A DNA stretch of 64,000 nucleotides from Lentzea aerocolonigenes (GTDB lineage: Bacteria; Actinomycetota; Actinomycetes; Mycobacteriales; Pseudonocardiaceae): NCBI RefSeq assembly GCF_000974445.1, contig NZ_BBOJ01000011.1:274342-338341 (forward strand), given 5' to 3'. Each line of letters opens with the position of its first letter. The stretch's first letter is position 1. Shown one piece after another: positions 9,564-17,116 of the stretch. The notes beneath the pieces were generated by a model that ran no database searches, was not told the origin of the DNA, and saw nothing but the letters and a program-made list of their open reading frames with translations. The translations under genes and the position numbers were made by a program.

Positions 9564-10286
9564 ATGACCGGCACAGCGTCGACGGGAAGGGGGCGGGCCG
9601 GCGTGCGGATCATGATCGCGGATGACGAGGCGGCCATCCGCGAGTCGTTGGAGCGGATGCTCCAGGTCGAGGGGTACGACACCAGCACCGTCGCCAACGG
9701 TCTCGCCGTGCTCGACGGGGTCGGTGACGACGCGCCGGATCTGCTGATCCTCGACGTGATGATGCCCCGCCTCGGCGGTTTGGAGACCTGCCGGCGGTTG
9801 CGGGCGGCGGGCCGGGATCTGCCGGTGCTGATGCTGACCGCCCGGGATCAGGTGAACGACCGGGTCGCGGGGCTGGACGCGGGCGCCGACGACTACCTGC
9901 CCAAGCCGTTCGCCACGGAGGAGTTGCTGGCCAGGGTCCGGGCCCTGCTGCGCCGCCGCGGGACGGGCGACGACGAGTCGCAGATCCTGACGTTCGCCGA
10001 CGTCCGGGTCGATCCCGGCAGGTTCGAGGCGTGGCGGGGAGAGCGGCCGCTCCGCCTCACGCGGACCGAGTTCTCCCTGCTGCAGGTCCTCGTGCGCAAC
10101 GCGACCAGGGTGCTGACCCGGGAGGCGCTGTTCGAGGCGATCTGGGGCTTCGACATGAGCGTCACCCCCACGAGCCTCCAGGTGTACGTGAGTTACCTGC
10201 GCCGCAAGATGGAGGCCGAGGGTGAGCCGCGGCTGATCTACACGTTGCGCGGCCTGGGGTACACGTTGCGGGAGACTCCTCCGTGA
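9564..10286 (+). CDS. OmpR/PhoB-family response regulator
   Basis: 240 residues from ATG 9564; GTG 9603 (beginning just before RIMIADDE) is an alternative and fits the usual length better. The receiver domain has the acidic pair ADDE, phospho-acceptor LLILDVMMPR, the Thr in LMLTARD and Lys in LPKPF. A winged-helix domain follows (LRLTRTEFSLLQVL; LQVYVSYLRRKME). Its stop overlaps the start of the histidine kinase (GTGA), so the pair is one operon. This is a MprA/TcrA-like actinobacterial pair. Confidence 0.93.
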   Translation: MTGTASTGRGRAGVRIMIADDEAAIRESLERMLQVEGYDTSTVANGLAVLDGVGDDAPDLLILDVMMPRLGGLETCRRLRAAGRDLPVLMLTARDQVNDRVAGLDAGADDYLPKPFATEELLARVRALLRRRGTGDDESQILTFADVRVDPGRFEAWRGERPLRLTRTEFSLLQVLVRNATRVLTREALFEAIWGFDMSVTPTSLQVYVSYLRRKMEAEGEPRLIYTLRGLGYTLRETPP

Positions 10287-11692
10287 GCAGGCCCGCCGGC
10301 CGGCTGACCCGGTGGTGGCGCCGGCGGTCCCTGCGGACCAGGCTGACGGTGATCGCGGCGACGGCCATCGCGGTCAGCGTGTTCGTGGCCTTCCAGATCG
10401 CCAGCGAGCTGCTGGCCTGGGAGCTGCAGGACACCGCGAAGGATCAGCTGCGCGCCGACTCCCGCGTCCTGGCGGCGAACGCGGAGCGCGAGGGTCCGGC
10501 GCAGGTCCAGCTACCGCCGTATCCCGGATTCGGCCGGCTGGTGCGGGTCGTCCTGCCCGACGGCTCGATCCGGACACCGGACGGCCAACCCGCGTTGCCC
10601 CCGGTCAGCGAGGAGGCCCGGCGCGTGGCGCAGGGCGCGTCGGCCGACCTGATGGAGTCGGGCGACAGCGACGACGACGGCTACATCGTCTACACGCTGC
10701 GGGCGGGCGACGGCGCGGTCCAGGTGGCCCGCGTCGCCGACGACAGCCCGATCAACCAGTTCGGGCTGGGCATGCTGTTGATCGGGCTGCTCTGCGTGGT
10801 CAGCGGCGCCCTCGTCGGGCGGACCGTGGCGCGGACGGGGCTGGCGCCGATCGACCGGCTGACCGCCGCCGCGGTCCGTGTCGCGCACACCCGGGATCTC
10901 GACGCCGACATCCCGGACGAGGGCGGTGGGGAGATCCGGCGGCTGATCCAGTCGATCAACGACATGCTCGCCGCGCTCCGGGACTCCCGGCGGGCCCAGC
11001 AGCTGCTCGCCGAGGACGCCGCCCACGAGCTCAAGACACCGCTCACCAGCCTGCGCCTCAACATCGAGCTGCTGATCCGGCTCGATCGGCGCGGCACCCT
11101 GGACAGCGGACTGCCGGCGGAGAGCCGGACCCGGCTGCTCAACGATCTCGGCGCCCAGGTGGCCGAGTTGAGCACCCTCGCCGCCGAGCTGACCGACCTG
11201 GCGCGCGGTGACATCAGTGACGAGAACACCGAACTGCTCGACTTCGCCGACGTGGTGGTGGCCGCCGCGACCCTGGCGCGTTCCCGCGCGCCTGACGTCG
11301 AGGTCGCGCTCGACGTGACCTCCGTGTGGGTGAGCGGGCGTCCCGCAGCGCTTCAACGGGCGGTGCTCAACCTCGTCGACAACGCCGGCAAGTGGTCCCC
11401 CGCGGACCAGCCGGTCCAGGTCCGGCTCCGTGCTCGCGGCGCGTCGGCGGTGCTCGAGGTCGACGACGCCGGGCCGGGCATCGACGCCGCCGACGTGCCG
11501 CGGGTGTTCGACCGGTTCTACCGCGCCGACAGTGCCAGGGCGTTGCCGGGATCCGGTCTGGGGCTGTCGATCGTGCAGCGGGTCGTCGACGCGCACGGCG
11601 GCCGGGCCAGCGTCGCCCGTTCCGCCCGCGGTGGCGCACTGCTGCGGGTCGACCTCCCGGTCGCGGCGAACTCCACTGTGGACGTCCAGTGA
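10283..11692 (+). CDS. Sensor histidine kinase (HAMP, HisKA, HATPase)
   Basis: 469 residues. TM1 is about 20-40, an extracytoplasmic loop of about 115 residues follows, TM2 is about 155-178, then HAMP. The dimerisation domain has AEDAAHELKTPL with phospho-acceptor His near 248. The ATPase domain has the N box NLVDNAGKWSP, G1 DAGPGID and G2 GSGLGLSIVQRVV. GTG start at 10283 overlaps the regulator stop. The signal is unknown; the gene immediately downstream encodes a copper-monooxygenase-like lipoprotein, a possible regulon member. Confidence 0.93.
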   Translation: MSRPAGRLTRWWRRRSLRTRLTVIAATAIAVSVFVAFQIASELLAWELQDTAKDQLRADSRVLAANAEREGPAQVQLPPYPGFGRLVRVVLPDGSIRTPDGQPALPPVSEEARRVAQGASADLMESGDSDDDGYIVYTLRAGDGAVQVARVADDSPINQFGLGMLLIGLLCVVSGALVGRTVARTGLAPIDRLTAAAVRVAHTRDLDADIPDEGGGEIRRLIQSINDMLAALRDSRRAQQLLAEDAAHELKTPLTSLRLNIELLIRLDRRGTLDSGLPAESRTRLLNDLGAQVAELSTLAAELTDLARGDISDENTELLDFADVVVAAATLARSRAPDVEVALDVTSVWVSGRPAALQRAVLNLVDNAGKWSPADQPVQVRLRARGASAVLEVDDAGPGIDAADVPRVFDRFYRADSARALPGSGLGLSIVQRVVDAHGGRASVARSARGGALLRVDLPVAANSTVDVQ

Positions 11693-11791
11693 CGGTCGGG
11701 CCGCAGAGAAGTACCGTGGTACCACCACTCTCTCGAAGATGACGACCGCGGTAGGACGAAACGGGACGGAATCCGGCCTAGCGTTCAGGTC

Positions 11792-12994
11792 ATGAGAAAA
11801 CCTGATGGTCCACTGTGGAGGTTCGGGGCGGCCACCGTGGCGCTGGCGACGGCGTTCGCTGTCGTCGCCTGCGGGTCGAACACCGGCAACGGTGCGGCGC
11901 CCGTCCCGACAGGCGGGCACAACGCGCACGGCCAGTCATCGGCTCCGCCGCAGCCGCTGCGCGCCGGCGAGCGGTTCGTCGACCTGAAGATGGCGGAGGC
12001 CTACACGCCCGCACCGCCGGAGGGTGGCGGCACGGACGAGTACCGGTGCCAGGTGATCGATCCGGGCCTGACCAAGGCGGCGTTCCTGACCGGGACCCAG
12101 GTCACGCCGCAGAACATCGCCCTCGCGCACCACGCCATCGTGTACGCGGTGCCGCCGGGCGGCGCTGCCGCGGTGCACGAGCAGGACGCGAGGACCCCCG
12201 GCCTCGGCTGGCAGTGTTTCGGCGGGACCGGCGTGAACGGCGCCGAAGTGGAAAAGGGCGAAGCGGCGTGGGTGGACACCTGGGCGCCTGGTGCCTCGGA
12301 GACGCTGTTCGACGAGGACGCCGGCTTCAAGCTGGAGCCGGGCAGCCTGATCGTTCTCCAGATGCACTACAACCTGCTCGCGACCGACGGCAAGCCGGCC
12401 GGGTCGGACCGCTCTGCGTTGCGGCTGCGGCTGAAGGACGGCACGCCGCAGACCCGGGAGCTCGACACGTTGCCGCTCGACGCGCCGACCGATCTGCCTT
12501 GCGCCGCAGACGAGTCGGGTCCGCTCTGCGACCGGGCGGCCTCGATCGCGGACGTGACGAAGCGGTTCGGGCAGGAGGTCGGTGAGACCGCGGACCGGCA
12601 GGTGGAGGAGTGCGGCCAGAGCGCGCCGAAGCCCGGGAACACCCAGATCTGCGACCACGAGGTGGAAGCACCGATGACGCTGTTCGCCGGTTTCGGCCAC
12701 ATGCACCTGCTCGGGCGGGCCATCAAGGTCGAGCTCAACCCCGGCAAGCCGAACGCCAAGGTCGTGCTGGACGTGCCGCAGTTCGACTTCGACAACCAGC
12801 GGCTGGTGAAGCTGCCGTCGCCGGTGGAGATCGGTCCGGGGGACACGCTGCGGGTGACGTGCACGCACGACGCGGCGCTGCGCAAACAGTTGCCGCAGCT
12901 GAAGAAACTGCCGCCGCGCTACGTGGTGTGGGGCGACGGCACCAGTGACGAGATGTGCACGGGCATCATGACGGTCTCTCCCCGCAAGTCCTGA
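11792..12994 (+). CDS. Copper type II monooxygenase-like lipoprotein (PHM-like fold)
   Basis: 400 residues. An N-terminal signal with lipobox VVAC (Cys 27) marks an exported lipoprotein. The body carries LAHHAIVY (His 113-114), QMHYN (His 192) and FGHMHLLGR (His 303, Met 304, His 305). These resemble the histidine/methionine copper ligands of peptidylglycine alpha-hydroxylating and dopamine beta-monooxygenases, enzymes that use ascorbate-type reductants to hydroxylate substrates. Paired cysteines are also present. The assignment rests on motif similarity and position of ligands, so a structural copper lipoprotein is possible. It follows the two-component pair by about 100 bp. Confidence 0.72.
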   Translation: MRKPDGPLWRFGAATVALATAFAVVACGSNTGNGAAPVPTGGHNAHGQSSAPPQPLRAGERFVDLKMAEAYTPAPPEGGGTDEYRCQVIDPGLTKAAFLTGTQVTPQNIALAHHAIVYAVPPGGAAAVHEQDARTPGLGWQCFGGTGVNGAEVEKGEAAWVDTWAPGASETLFDEDAGFKLEPGSLIVLQMHYNLLATDGKPAGSDRSALRLRLKDGTPQTRELDTLPLDAPTDLPCAADESGPLCDRAASIADVTKRFGQEVGETADRQVEECGQSAPKPGNTQICDHEVEAPMTLFAGFGHMHLLGRAIKVELNPGKPNAKVVLDVPQFDFDNQRLVKLPSPVEIGPGDTLRVTCTHDAALRKQLPQLKKLPPRYVVWGDGTSDEMCTGIMTVSPRKS

Positions 12995-13003
12995 CGAAGC
13001 GTC

Positions 13004-13064
13004 GGACGTGTGTGAGCTCGCTGAGGTCGACAAGCCGAAAACAGCTCTGAGCTCACACACGTCC
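13004..13064. terminator. 16-bp perfect inverted repeat after the copper-lipoprotein gene
   Basis: Arms GGACGTGTGTGAGCTC (13004-13019) and its exact complement (13049-13064) enclose 29 nt. It starts 10 nt after the lipoprotein stop and ends about 60 nt before the next gene, so it may be a rho-independent-type terminator (actinomycete terminators often lack a U tract). The long loop also allows a regulatory role. Confidence 0.55.
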
Positions 13065-13122
13065 GCACCCGTGCGGCGTCGTGGCGGTGCCGTCGTTCAA
13101 CTTCGAAGAAAGGCGTCTTCTG

Positions 13123-14061
13123 TTGTCCCTCAAGCCTTCCCCTGGCGAAACAACGCCACGGGCCGATGCGCCACCGCGGACACCGATCTGGACACTCCTG
13201 CCGCTGCGCGTCTTCCTCGGCGGCACGTTCCTCTGCGCAGGCCTCTCCAAAATCCTCGACACCCACTACCTGGACCAGACTTCGCCTCTCGGCGTCCACG
13301 CGCAGATGCTGCACGCCGCGACGACCTCCCCGATCGGCCCGCTGGTGTCGTTCGCGGCCGAGCACCCGACCGTCACCGGCCTGGCCATCGCCTTGGGAGA
13401 GGTCGCTGTCGGGCTGGGCACTCTGCTCGGACTGTTCGCCCGCGTCGCCGCACTCGGCGGGTTTCTCCTCGCGCTGAGTTTCTTCCTCACCGTGAGCTGG
13501 ACGACCCGTCCGTACTACTTCGGTGCCGACATCGTTTTCGCAGCCGCCTGGACCCCGTTGCTGATTGCCGGCGACGCAGGGCTGTTCTCCACGACGGACC
13601 GCCTGCGCGCCGCGATACGTCGTCGCCGGCCGGACGCCACCCCAGACGGCGTCGAGCGACGCGTTCTGCTCTGGGGCGGCCTGATCACAGCGGCGACCGC
13701 TGCCCTCGGCGCCGTCGCCCTCACCCGTCGCACCGCCAACCCGGAACCGAGCCCGGCGGACCCGAACTCCCACACGGTGATCGCCGCGGTCTCCGCCGTC
13801 GCCGTCGGTTCGTCGACGAGGTTCACCACACCGGACGGTTCCACCGCATACCTGTTGCGCCCCTCGGCCGACACCTTCATGGCGTTCCTCGCCACCTGTA
13901 CGCACCAGGGCTGCCCCGTCACGCCCGCCGGCTCCGGCTTTCGCTGTCCGTGCCACGGCTCCACTTTCGACGGCAACGGCCAAGTCACCGGTGGCCCCGC
14001 GACCAAACCCCTGGGCAAGGTGCCGGTGCGAGTCGTCGACGGGCAGGTCACCACCGCGTGA
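13123..14061 (+). CDS. DoxX-like membrane domain fused to a Rieske [2Fe-2S] domain
   Basis: 312 residues from TTG 13123, chosen because GAAGAAAGG lies about 9 nt upstream; GTG 13081 is the longer option. The first 160 residues hold four hydrophobic helices with the DoxX/DoxD-type opening LRVFLGGTFLCAGLSKI. After a further hydrophobic segment there is a Rieske domain with Cys259-x-His261 (CTHQGC) and Cys275-x-x-His278 (CPCHGS), the cluster ligands, and Cys264/Cys277 for the disulfide. DoxD is the membrane part of thiosulfate:quinone oxidoreductase, and DoxX relatives have various redox roles. The fusion suggests electron transfer between the membrane quinone pool and a periplasmic partner. Such fusions occur in actinomycetes, but the substrate is not evident. 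Confidence 0.88.
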   Translation: MSLKPSPGETTPRADAPPRTPIWTLLPLRVFLGGTFLCAGLSKILDTHYLDQTSPLGVHAQMLHAATTSPIGPLVSFAAEHPTVTGLAIALGEVAVGLGTLLGLFARVAALGGFLLALSFFLTVSWTTRPYYFGADIVFAAAWTPLLIAGDAGLFSTTDRLRAAIRRRRPDATPDGVERRVLLWGGLITAATAALGAVALTRRTANPEPSPADPNSHTVIAAVSAVAVGSSTRFTTPDGSTAYLLRPSADTFMAFLATCTHQGCPVTPAGSGFRCPCHGSTFDGNGQVTGGPATKPLGKVPVRVVDGQVTTA

Positions 14062-14080
14062 CCGGGCCGCTGGTGCGGCA

Positions 14081-14743
14081 CTAGATCGGCCGGGTGAGTC
14101 TCAGGTCGTAGGCGAGGATGACGGCCTGAACCCGGTCCCGTGCGCCGATCTTGGCGAGAACACGCCCGACGTGGGTCTTCACCGTCGACTCCGCCAGCGT
14201 GAACCGTTGCGCGATCTCGCCGTTGGTGAGGCCGTGGCCGATGGCGACGAGGATTTCGCGCTCGCGGCCGGTCAGGGAGTCCAGCCGGGGATCCTCCCGC
14301 ACAGGCCCGCAGAGGTCGTCGCCGAGCCGGTCGGCGAACGCGTCGAGCAGCCGCCGGGTCAGCGCCGGCGCGATCACCGCGTCCCCGGCGGCGACGGCCC
14401 GGATGCCGGCGAGCAGCTCCTCCGGGCGGATGTTCTTCAACAGGAAACCGCTGGCCCCGGCCCGCAGCGCGGCGAGCGCGTACCGGTCCACGTCGAACGT
14501 GGTCAGCAGGATCCGTGAACGCCCACCGGCGGCGACGATGCGCCGGGTGGCCTCGATCCCGTCGACGCCCGGCACGCGGATGTCCATCAGCACCACGTCG
14601 GGATGCAGCTCGGTGGTCCACCGAACGGCCTCGGCGCCGTTCTCGGCCTCGCCGACGATCTCGGTGTCGGGAGTGCTCTCCAGCAGCATGCGGAACCCGA
14701 AGCGTTGCAGCGGCTGGGCGTCCACCACGAGCACAGAGATCAT
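14081..14743 (-). CDS. NarL/FixJ-family response regulator, no kinase nearby
   Basis: 220 residues from ATG 14743, preceded by GAAAGG at a good distance; an in-frame upstream ATG adds 27 unlikely residues. Receiver: VVDAQPLQRFG, phospho-site VVLMDIRVPG, LLTTFD, and SGFLLKNI with Lys. C-terminal LuxR helix-turn-helix: LTGREREILVAIGHGLTNGEIA and STVKTHVGRVLAKIG. Note that the first acidic position is DA rather than DD. No histidine kinase gene adjoins it, so the partner lies elsewhere. Confidence 0.92.
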   Translation of the reverse strand: MISVLVVDAQPLQRFGFRMLLESTPDTEIVGEAENGAEAVRWTTELHPDVVLMDIRVPGVDGIEATRRIVAAGGRSRILLTTFDVDRYALAALRAGASGFLLKNIRPEELLAGIRAVAAGDAVIAPALTRRLLDAFADRLGDDLCGPVREDPRLDSLTGREREILVAIGHGLTNGEIAQRFTLAESTVKTHVGRVLAKIGARDRVQAVILAYDLRLTRPI

Positions 14744-14904
14744 GAACTGCTGCCTTTCAGGGCGCGTAGTCGGTCCAACCGCCATCCGGTGCGGGCCGGC
14801 GCTGACCGTGCCGCGGCGTGCCACAGCGGCGAGGCCGAGACCCGCGTCGCCCGGCGATGCCTACTTCCTATCGAGCGAACCTGAGACGACCGTTAAAACG
14901 GTGC

Positions 14905-15036
14905 TCAGCGCTTGGACCGGTTGTAGCGCACCAGGTCCGCGATCCCTTCAGCGACGAACCCGCCGATGGCGCAGCCGATCAGGACCAGTGCCCAGCCTGA
15001 TCTCTCCCGGAGCCGCGCGACGGCTTTGACCGCAGG
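14905..15036 (-). other. Open hydrophobic frame without a start, possible small membrane protein
   Basis: The frame is 43 codons after an in-frame stop and ends at TGA 14905. It reads as a basic stretch, then one clear membrane helix (WALVLIGCAIGGFVAEGIA) and a basic tail (RYNRSKR). This amino-acid pattern is unlike random shadow sequence in GC-rich DNA. No ATG, GTG or TTG is in frame, so it is either a remnant or uses a CTG start. Low confidence. Confidence 0.3.
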
Positions 15037-15107
15037 TCAGGCACGTTCAGTCCACGTCCAGGTTTTCGGATTGCCGTGAGCCCGTCTTTGCGGCATCTTT
15101 GCGCTCG

Positions 15108-15153
15108 GAGCGCCGGGAAGTCTGGTCGGCAACGCTCGTCACGGACCCGTGAC
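15108..15153 (+). promoter_or_regulatory. Candidate leader RNA A: conserved hairpin upstream of an antiporter gene
   Basis: The core GCCGGGAAGTCTGGTCGGC (15112-15130) folds as GCCG/CGGC around an 11-nt loop, extended by GAGC (15108-15111) with GCTC (15134-15137). A second hairpin, GTCACG/CGTGAC with a 4-nt loop, follows at 15138-15153. The core recurs with one change at 16432-16450, in front of the next antiporter unit. The core ends 54 nt upstream of the antiporter ATG. It fits a cis-acting RNA better than a DNA site because of the paired flanks, but I cannot name a family. Confidence 0.5.
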
Positions 15154-15183
15154 GGGCTGGGCCGAGCTGGACGGAGTTCGTCG

Positions 15184-16380
15184 ATGGCGCTGGTGCTGGC
15201 GTTCGGTGTGGTCCTGCTGATCAGCGTCTCGCTGTCGGGTCTCGCCGCACGCACGATCCTGTCCACGGCGCTGATGTTCCTCGCCGCTGGGGCACTCATC
15301 GGCCACGTCGGGCTCGTGGACATCCCGTCCACCAGCTCCTTCGTCACCGGTCTCGCAGATCTCGCCCTGTTCGCGGTGCTCTTCACCGACGGTCAGCGCG
15401 CCGGCCTGCCGGACCTGAAGGAAGGCTGGCGGCTGTCCGGGCGGGCGCTCGGCCTGGCCATGCCGCTGACCATGGTCGGCATCGCCGTGCCGGCGCACTT
15501 CCTCACCGGCCTGGACTGGACGACCTCGTTCCTGATCGGCGCGATCCTCTCGCCGACCGACCCGGTGTTCGCCTCCGCCATCGTCGGGCGCACCGACGTG
15601 CCGATGCGGCTTCGGCGGTTGCTCAACGTCGAGTCCGGTCTCAACGACGGCCTCGCGCTGCCGTTCGTGCTGATCTTCCTGGCGACCGCCGCCAACCGCG
15701 GCACCGACTTCCTCACCATCGGCATCGAACTCGCCGCCGGTCTCGCGATCGGTGTCGTCCTCCCGGCCGTCGTGGTGCTGGCGTGGCGGTTGCGCCTGTT
15801 CACCGCCGAGCCCCGCCTGCAGGCACTCGGGCCGCTGGCGATTGCGGTGATCCTCTACGCGGCCTGTCATCTCACCCACGCCAACCCCTACCTGGCCGCG
15901 TTCGCCGCGGGATCGACCATCGCCACCCTGGACCGTGTCGCGGCAGAACACTTCGAGCACTTCGGCGACCTGATCTCGGAGATCACCAAGTTCGCCGCGC
16001 TGCTCGTGTTCGGCGCGCTGATCACCCCGGAACGCATCTCGCACCTGAGCGCGGGGGACTGGGCGGTCGCGGTCATCGCGATCCTGCTCGTACGACCGGC
16101 GGCGATGATCCTGTCGCTGCTGCGCACCCCGCTACCGGCCCGCGAACGATCCGTCGCCGCGTGGTTCGGGCCCAAGGGCTTCGCCTCGGTCGTCTACGGA
16201 CTTCTCGTGCTGCAGGCCGGGATACCGGAGGGCGAGCACGTCTTCGACCTCGTCGCGATCACCATCGCGTTGTCGATCGTGTTGCACTCCTCGACCGACG
16301 TGCCGGTGGCGAAAGCGCTGAGCGTCGAGCCACCGGACGACCTGCCCACCGGCAAACCCGGCATCCGGCCGGGGACCTGA
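15184..16380 (+). CDS. CPA1-type cation:proton antiporter (NhaP/KefB-like)
   Basis: 398 residues from ATG 15184 with GGAG about 9 nt upstream. About 12 membrane helices are visible from residue 2. LSPTDPVFASAIVGR (about 120-134) and NVESGLNDGLALP (about 145-157) are the conserved ion-binding segments of Na+(K+)/H+ antiporters, including the ND pair. The soluble C-terminal tail is very short. It exchanges external protons for internal Na+ or K+ for pH and salt balance. It is preceded by leader RNA A and followed within 51 nt by the second copy of the motif. Confidence 0.93.
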   Translation: MALVLAFGVVLLISVSLSGLAARTILSTALMFLAAGALIGHVGLVDIPSTSSFVTGLADLALFAVLFTDGQRAGLPDLKEGWRLSGRALGLAMPLTMVGIAVPAHFLTGLDWTTSFLIGAILSPTDPVFASAIVGRTDVPMRLRRLLNVESGLNDGLALPFVLIFLATAANRGTDFLTIGIELAAGLAIGVVLPAVVVLAWRLRLFTAEPRLQALGPLAIAVILYAACHLTHANPYLAAFAAGSTIATLDRVAAEHFEHFGDLISEITKFAALLVFGALITPERISHLSAGDWAVAVIAILLVRPAAMILSLLRTPLPARERSVAAWFGPKGFASVVYGLLVLQAGIPEGEHVFDLVAITIALSIVLHSSTDVPVAKALSVEPPDDLPTGKPGIRPGT

Positions 16381-16431
16381 TCAGGTTGAGCGGGTGGGCG
16401 GGCCGATCACGGGTTAGTCTGGCCGCGGTGT

Positions 16432-16450
16432 GCCGGGAAGCCTGGTCGGC
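16432..16450 (+). promoter_or_regulatory. Candidate leader RNA B: second copy of the antiporter hairpin motif
   Basis: GCCGGGAAGCCTGGTCGGC differs from the core at 15112-15130 in one loop base (T to C) only. The stem GCCG/CGGC is kept. It lies 37 nt upstream of an ATG with a strong ribosome site (16487) and about 200 nt upstream of the CBS-antiporter operon. Confidence 0.5.
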
Positions 16451-16486
16451 GAGTGTCCTCGCCGTCCGCAAGATCAGGAGAACCCC

Positions 16487-16600
16487 ATGGCCCCACTCGC
16501 GGGTCAGCGGCGACCGATCGCCCGCACCGCCAACGCGGCCAGCACGAACGCCCCGATGAGCACCAAGGCCACGACCAGACCGGACATGACCGGATGGTAG
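16487..16600 (+). CDS. Possible 37-residue leader peptide
   Basis: ATG 16487 is preceded by AGGAG at an ideal distance. The peptide is Thr/Ala/Arg-rich with no recognisable motif (start MAPLAGQRRP, end RPDMTGW). It sits between leader RNA B and the CBS gene, ending 48 nt before that gene's start. It overlaps on the opposite strand a hydrophobic frame (16504-16587); at most one of the two is likely to be a functional protein. Confidence 0.35.
   Translation: MAPLAGQRRPIARTANAASTNAPMSTKATTRPDMTGW
16504..16587 (-). CDS. Possible 27-residue single-helix membrane peptide
   Basis: Starting at ATG 16587, the complement reads as one hydrophobic helix (VVALVLIGAFVLAALAV) with an Arg-rich end (RAIGRR) and a TGA stop. 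The composition is that of a small transmembrane protein such as KdpF-type peptides. The ribosome site is weak, and the frame is antisense to the small ORF at 16487. Uncertain. Confidence 0.3.
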   Translation of the reverse strand: MSGLVVALVLIGAFVLAALAVRAIGRR

Positions 16601-16648
16601 CGCCGACCGTGGCGGCGGTCATGTCCACTTTCGTTGAAGGAGCCTGTT

Positions 16649-17116
16649 GTGCGTGCCCGTGACCTCGCCGAGGACTACCCGCTGGTCGCCCTGACCGACG
16701 ACGCGCTGACCGCCGCCCAGCTCATCGCCGGGCAACGCCGGCCAGGGGTGGTGGTCGTCGACGCCGACGGCAAACCGGTGACCGTGCTGCCCGGCTCGCA
16801 GGTGCTGCGCTTCCTCATCCCCGCCTACGTGCAGGAGGACCCGTCGCTCGCCCGCGTCTTCGACGAACGCGGCGGCGCCGAGGCGTGCGTGAACAAGCTC
16901 GCCGGTCGCACGGTCAAAGAACTGCTGCCACCGAAGGAGAAACGCTACGAGATACCCATGGTGTCCGGCGACGCCACCGTGATCGAGTGCGCCGCCACCA
17001 TGGCCCGACTGCACTCCCCGCTGGTGATCGTCAGCGACAAGGACACCATCCACGGCGTCGTCACGACCTCGCACCTGCTCGAGGTGCTCCTCGCGCCCGC
17101 GGGGCCGCAAACGTGA
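16649..17116 (+). CDS. CBS-domain protein
   Basis: 155 residues from GTG 16649, with GAAGGAG seven nt upstream; an in-frame TTG at 16634 lies before that site and is rejected. Two CBS repeats: LVALTDDALTAAQLIAGQRR with VVVVDADGKPVTVLP, and IPMVSGDATVIECAATMARL with LVIVSDKDTIHGVVTTSHL. CBS pairs bind adenine nucleotides or c-di-AMP and regulate transporters. Its stop overlaps the start of the antiporter (GTGA), so it is probably that transporter's regulatory subunit. Confidence 0.88.
   Translation: MRARDLAEDYPLVALTDDALTAAQLIAGQRRPGVVVVDADGKPVTVLPGSQVLRFLIPAYVQEDPSLARVFDERGGAEACVNKLAGRTVKELLPPKEKRYEIPMVSGDATVIECAATMARLHSPLVIVSDKDTIHGVVTTSHLLEVLLAPAGPQT

Larger units (their letters stand above)
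14744..15183. other. Intergenic region with the antiporter leader
   Basis: 440 bases between divergent genes. It holds the promoter of the response regulator, a weak hydrophobic reading frame on the minus strand (14905-15036), and the candidate leader RNA (15108-15153) of the antiporter gene. Confidence 0.6.

Noticed and set aside
15108..15153. Match to cobalamin or ydaO riboswitch
   Set aside because: The shared GGGAA and GGT words are not in the required arrangement, and the conserved boxes of those families are missing.
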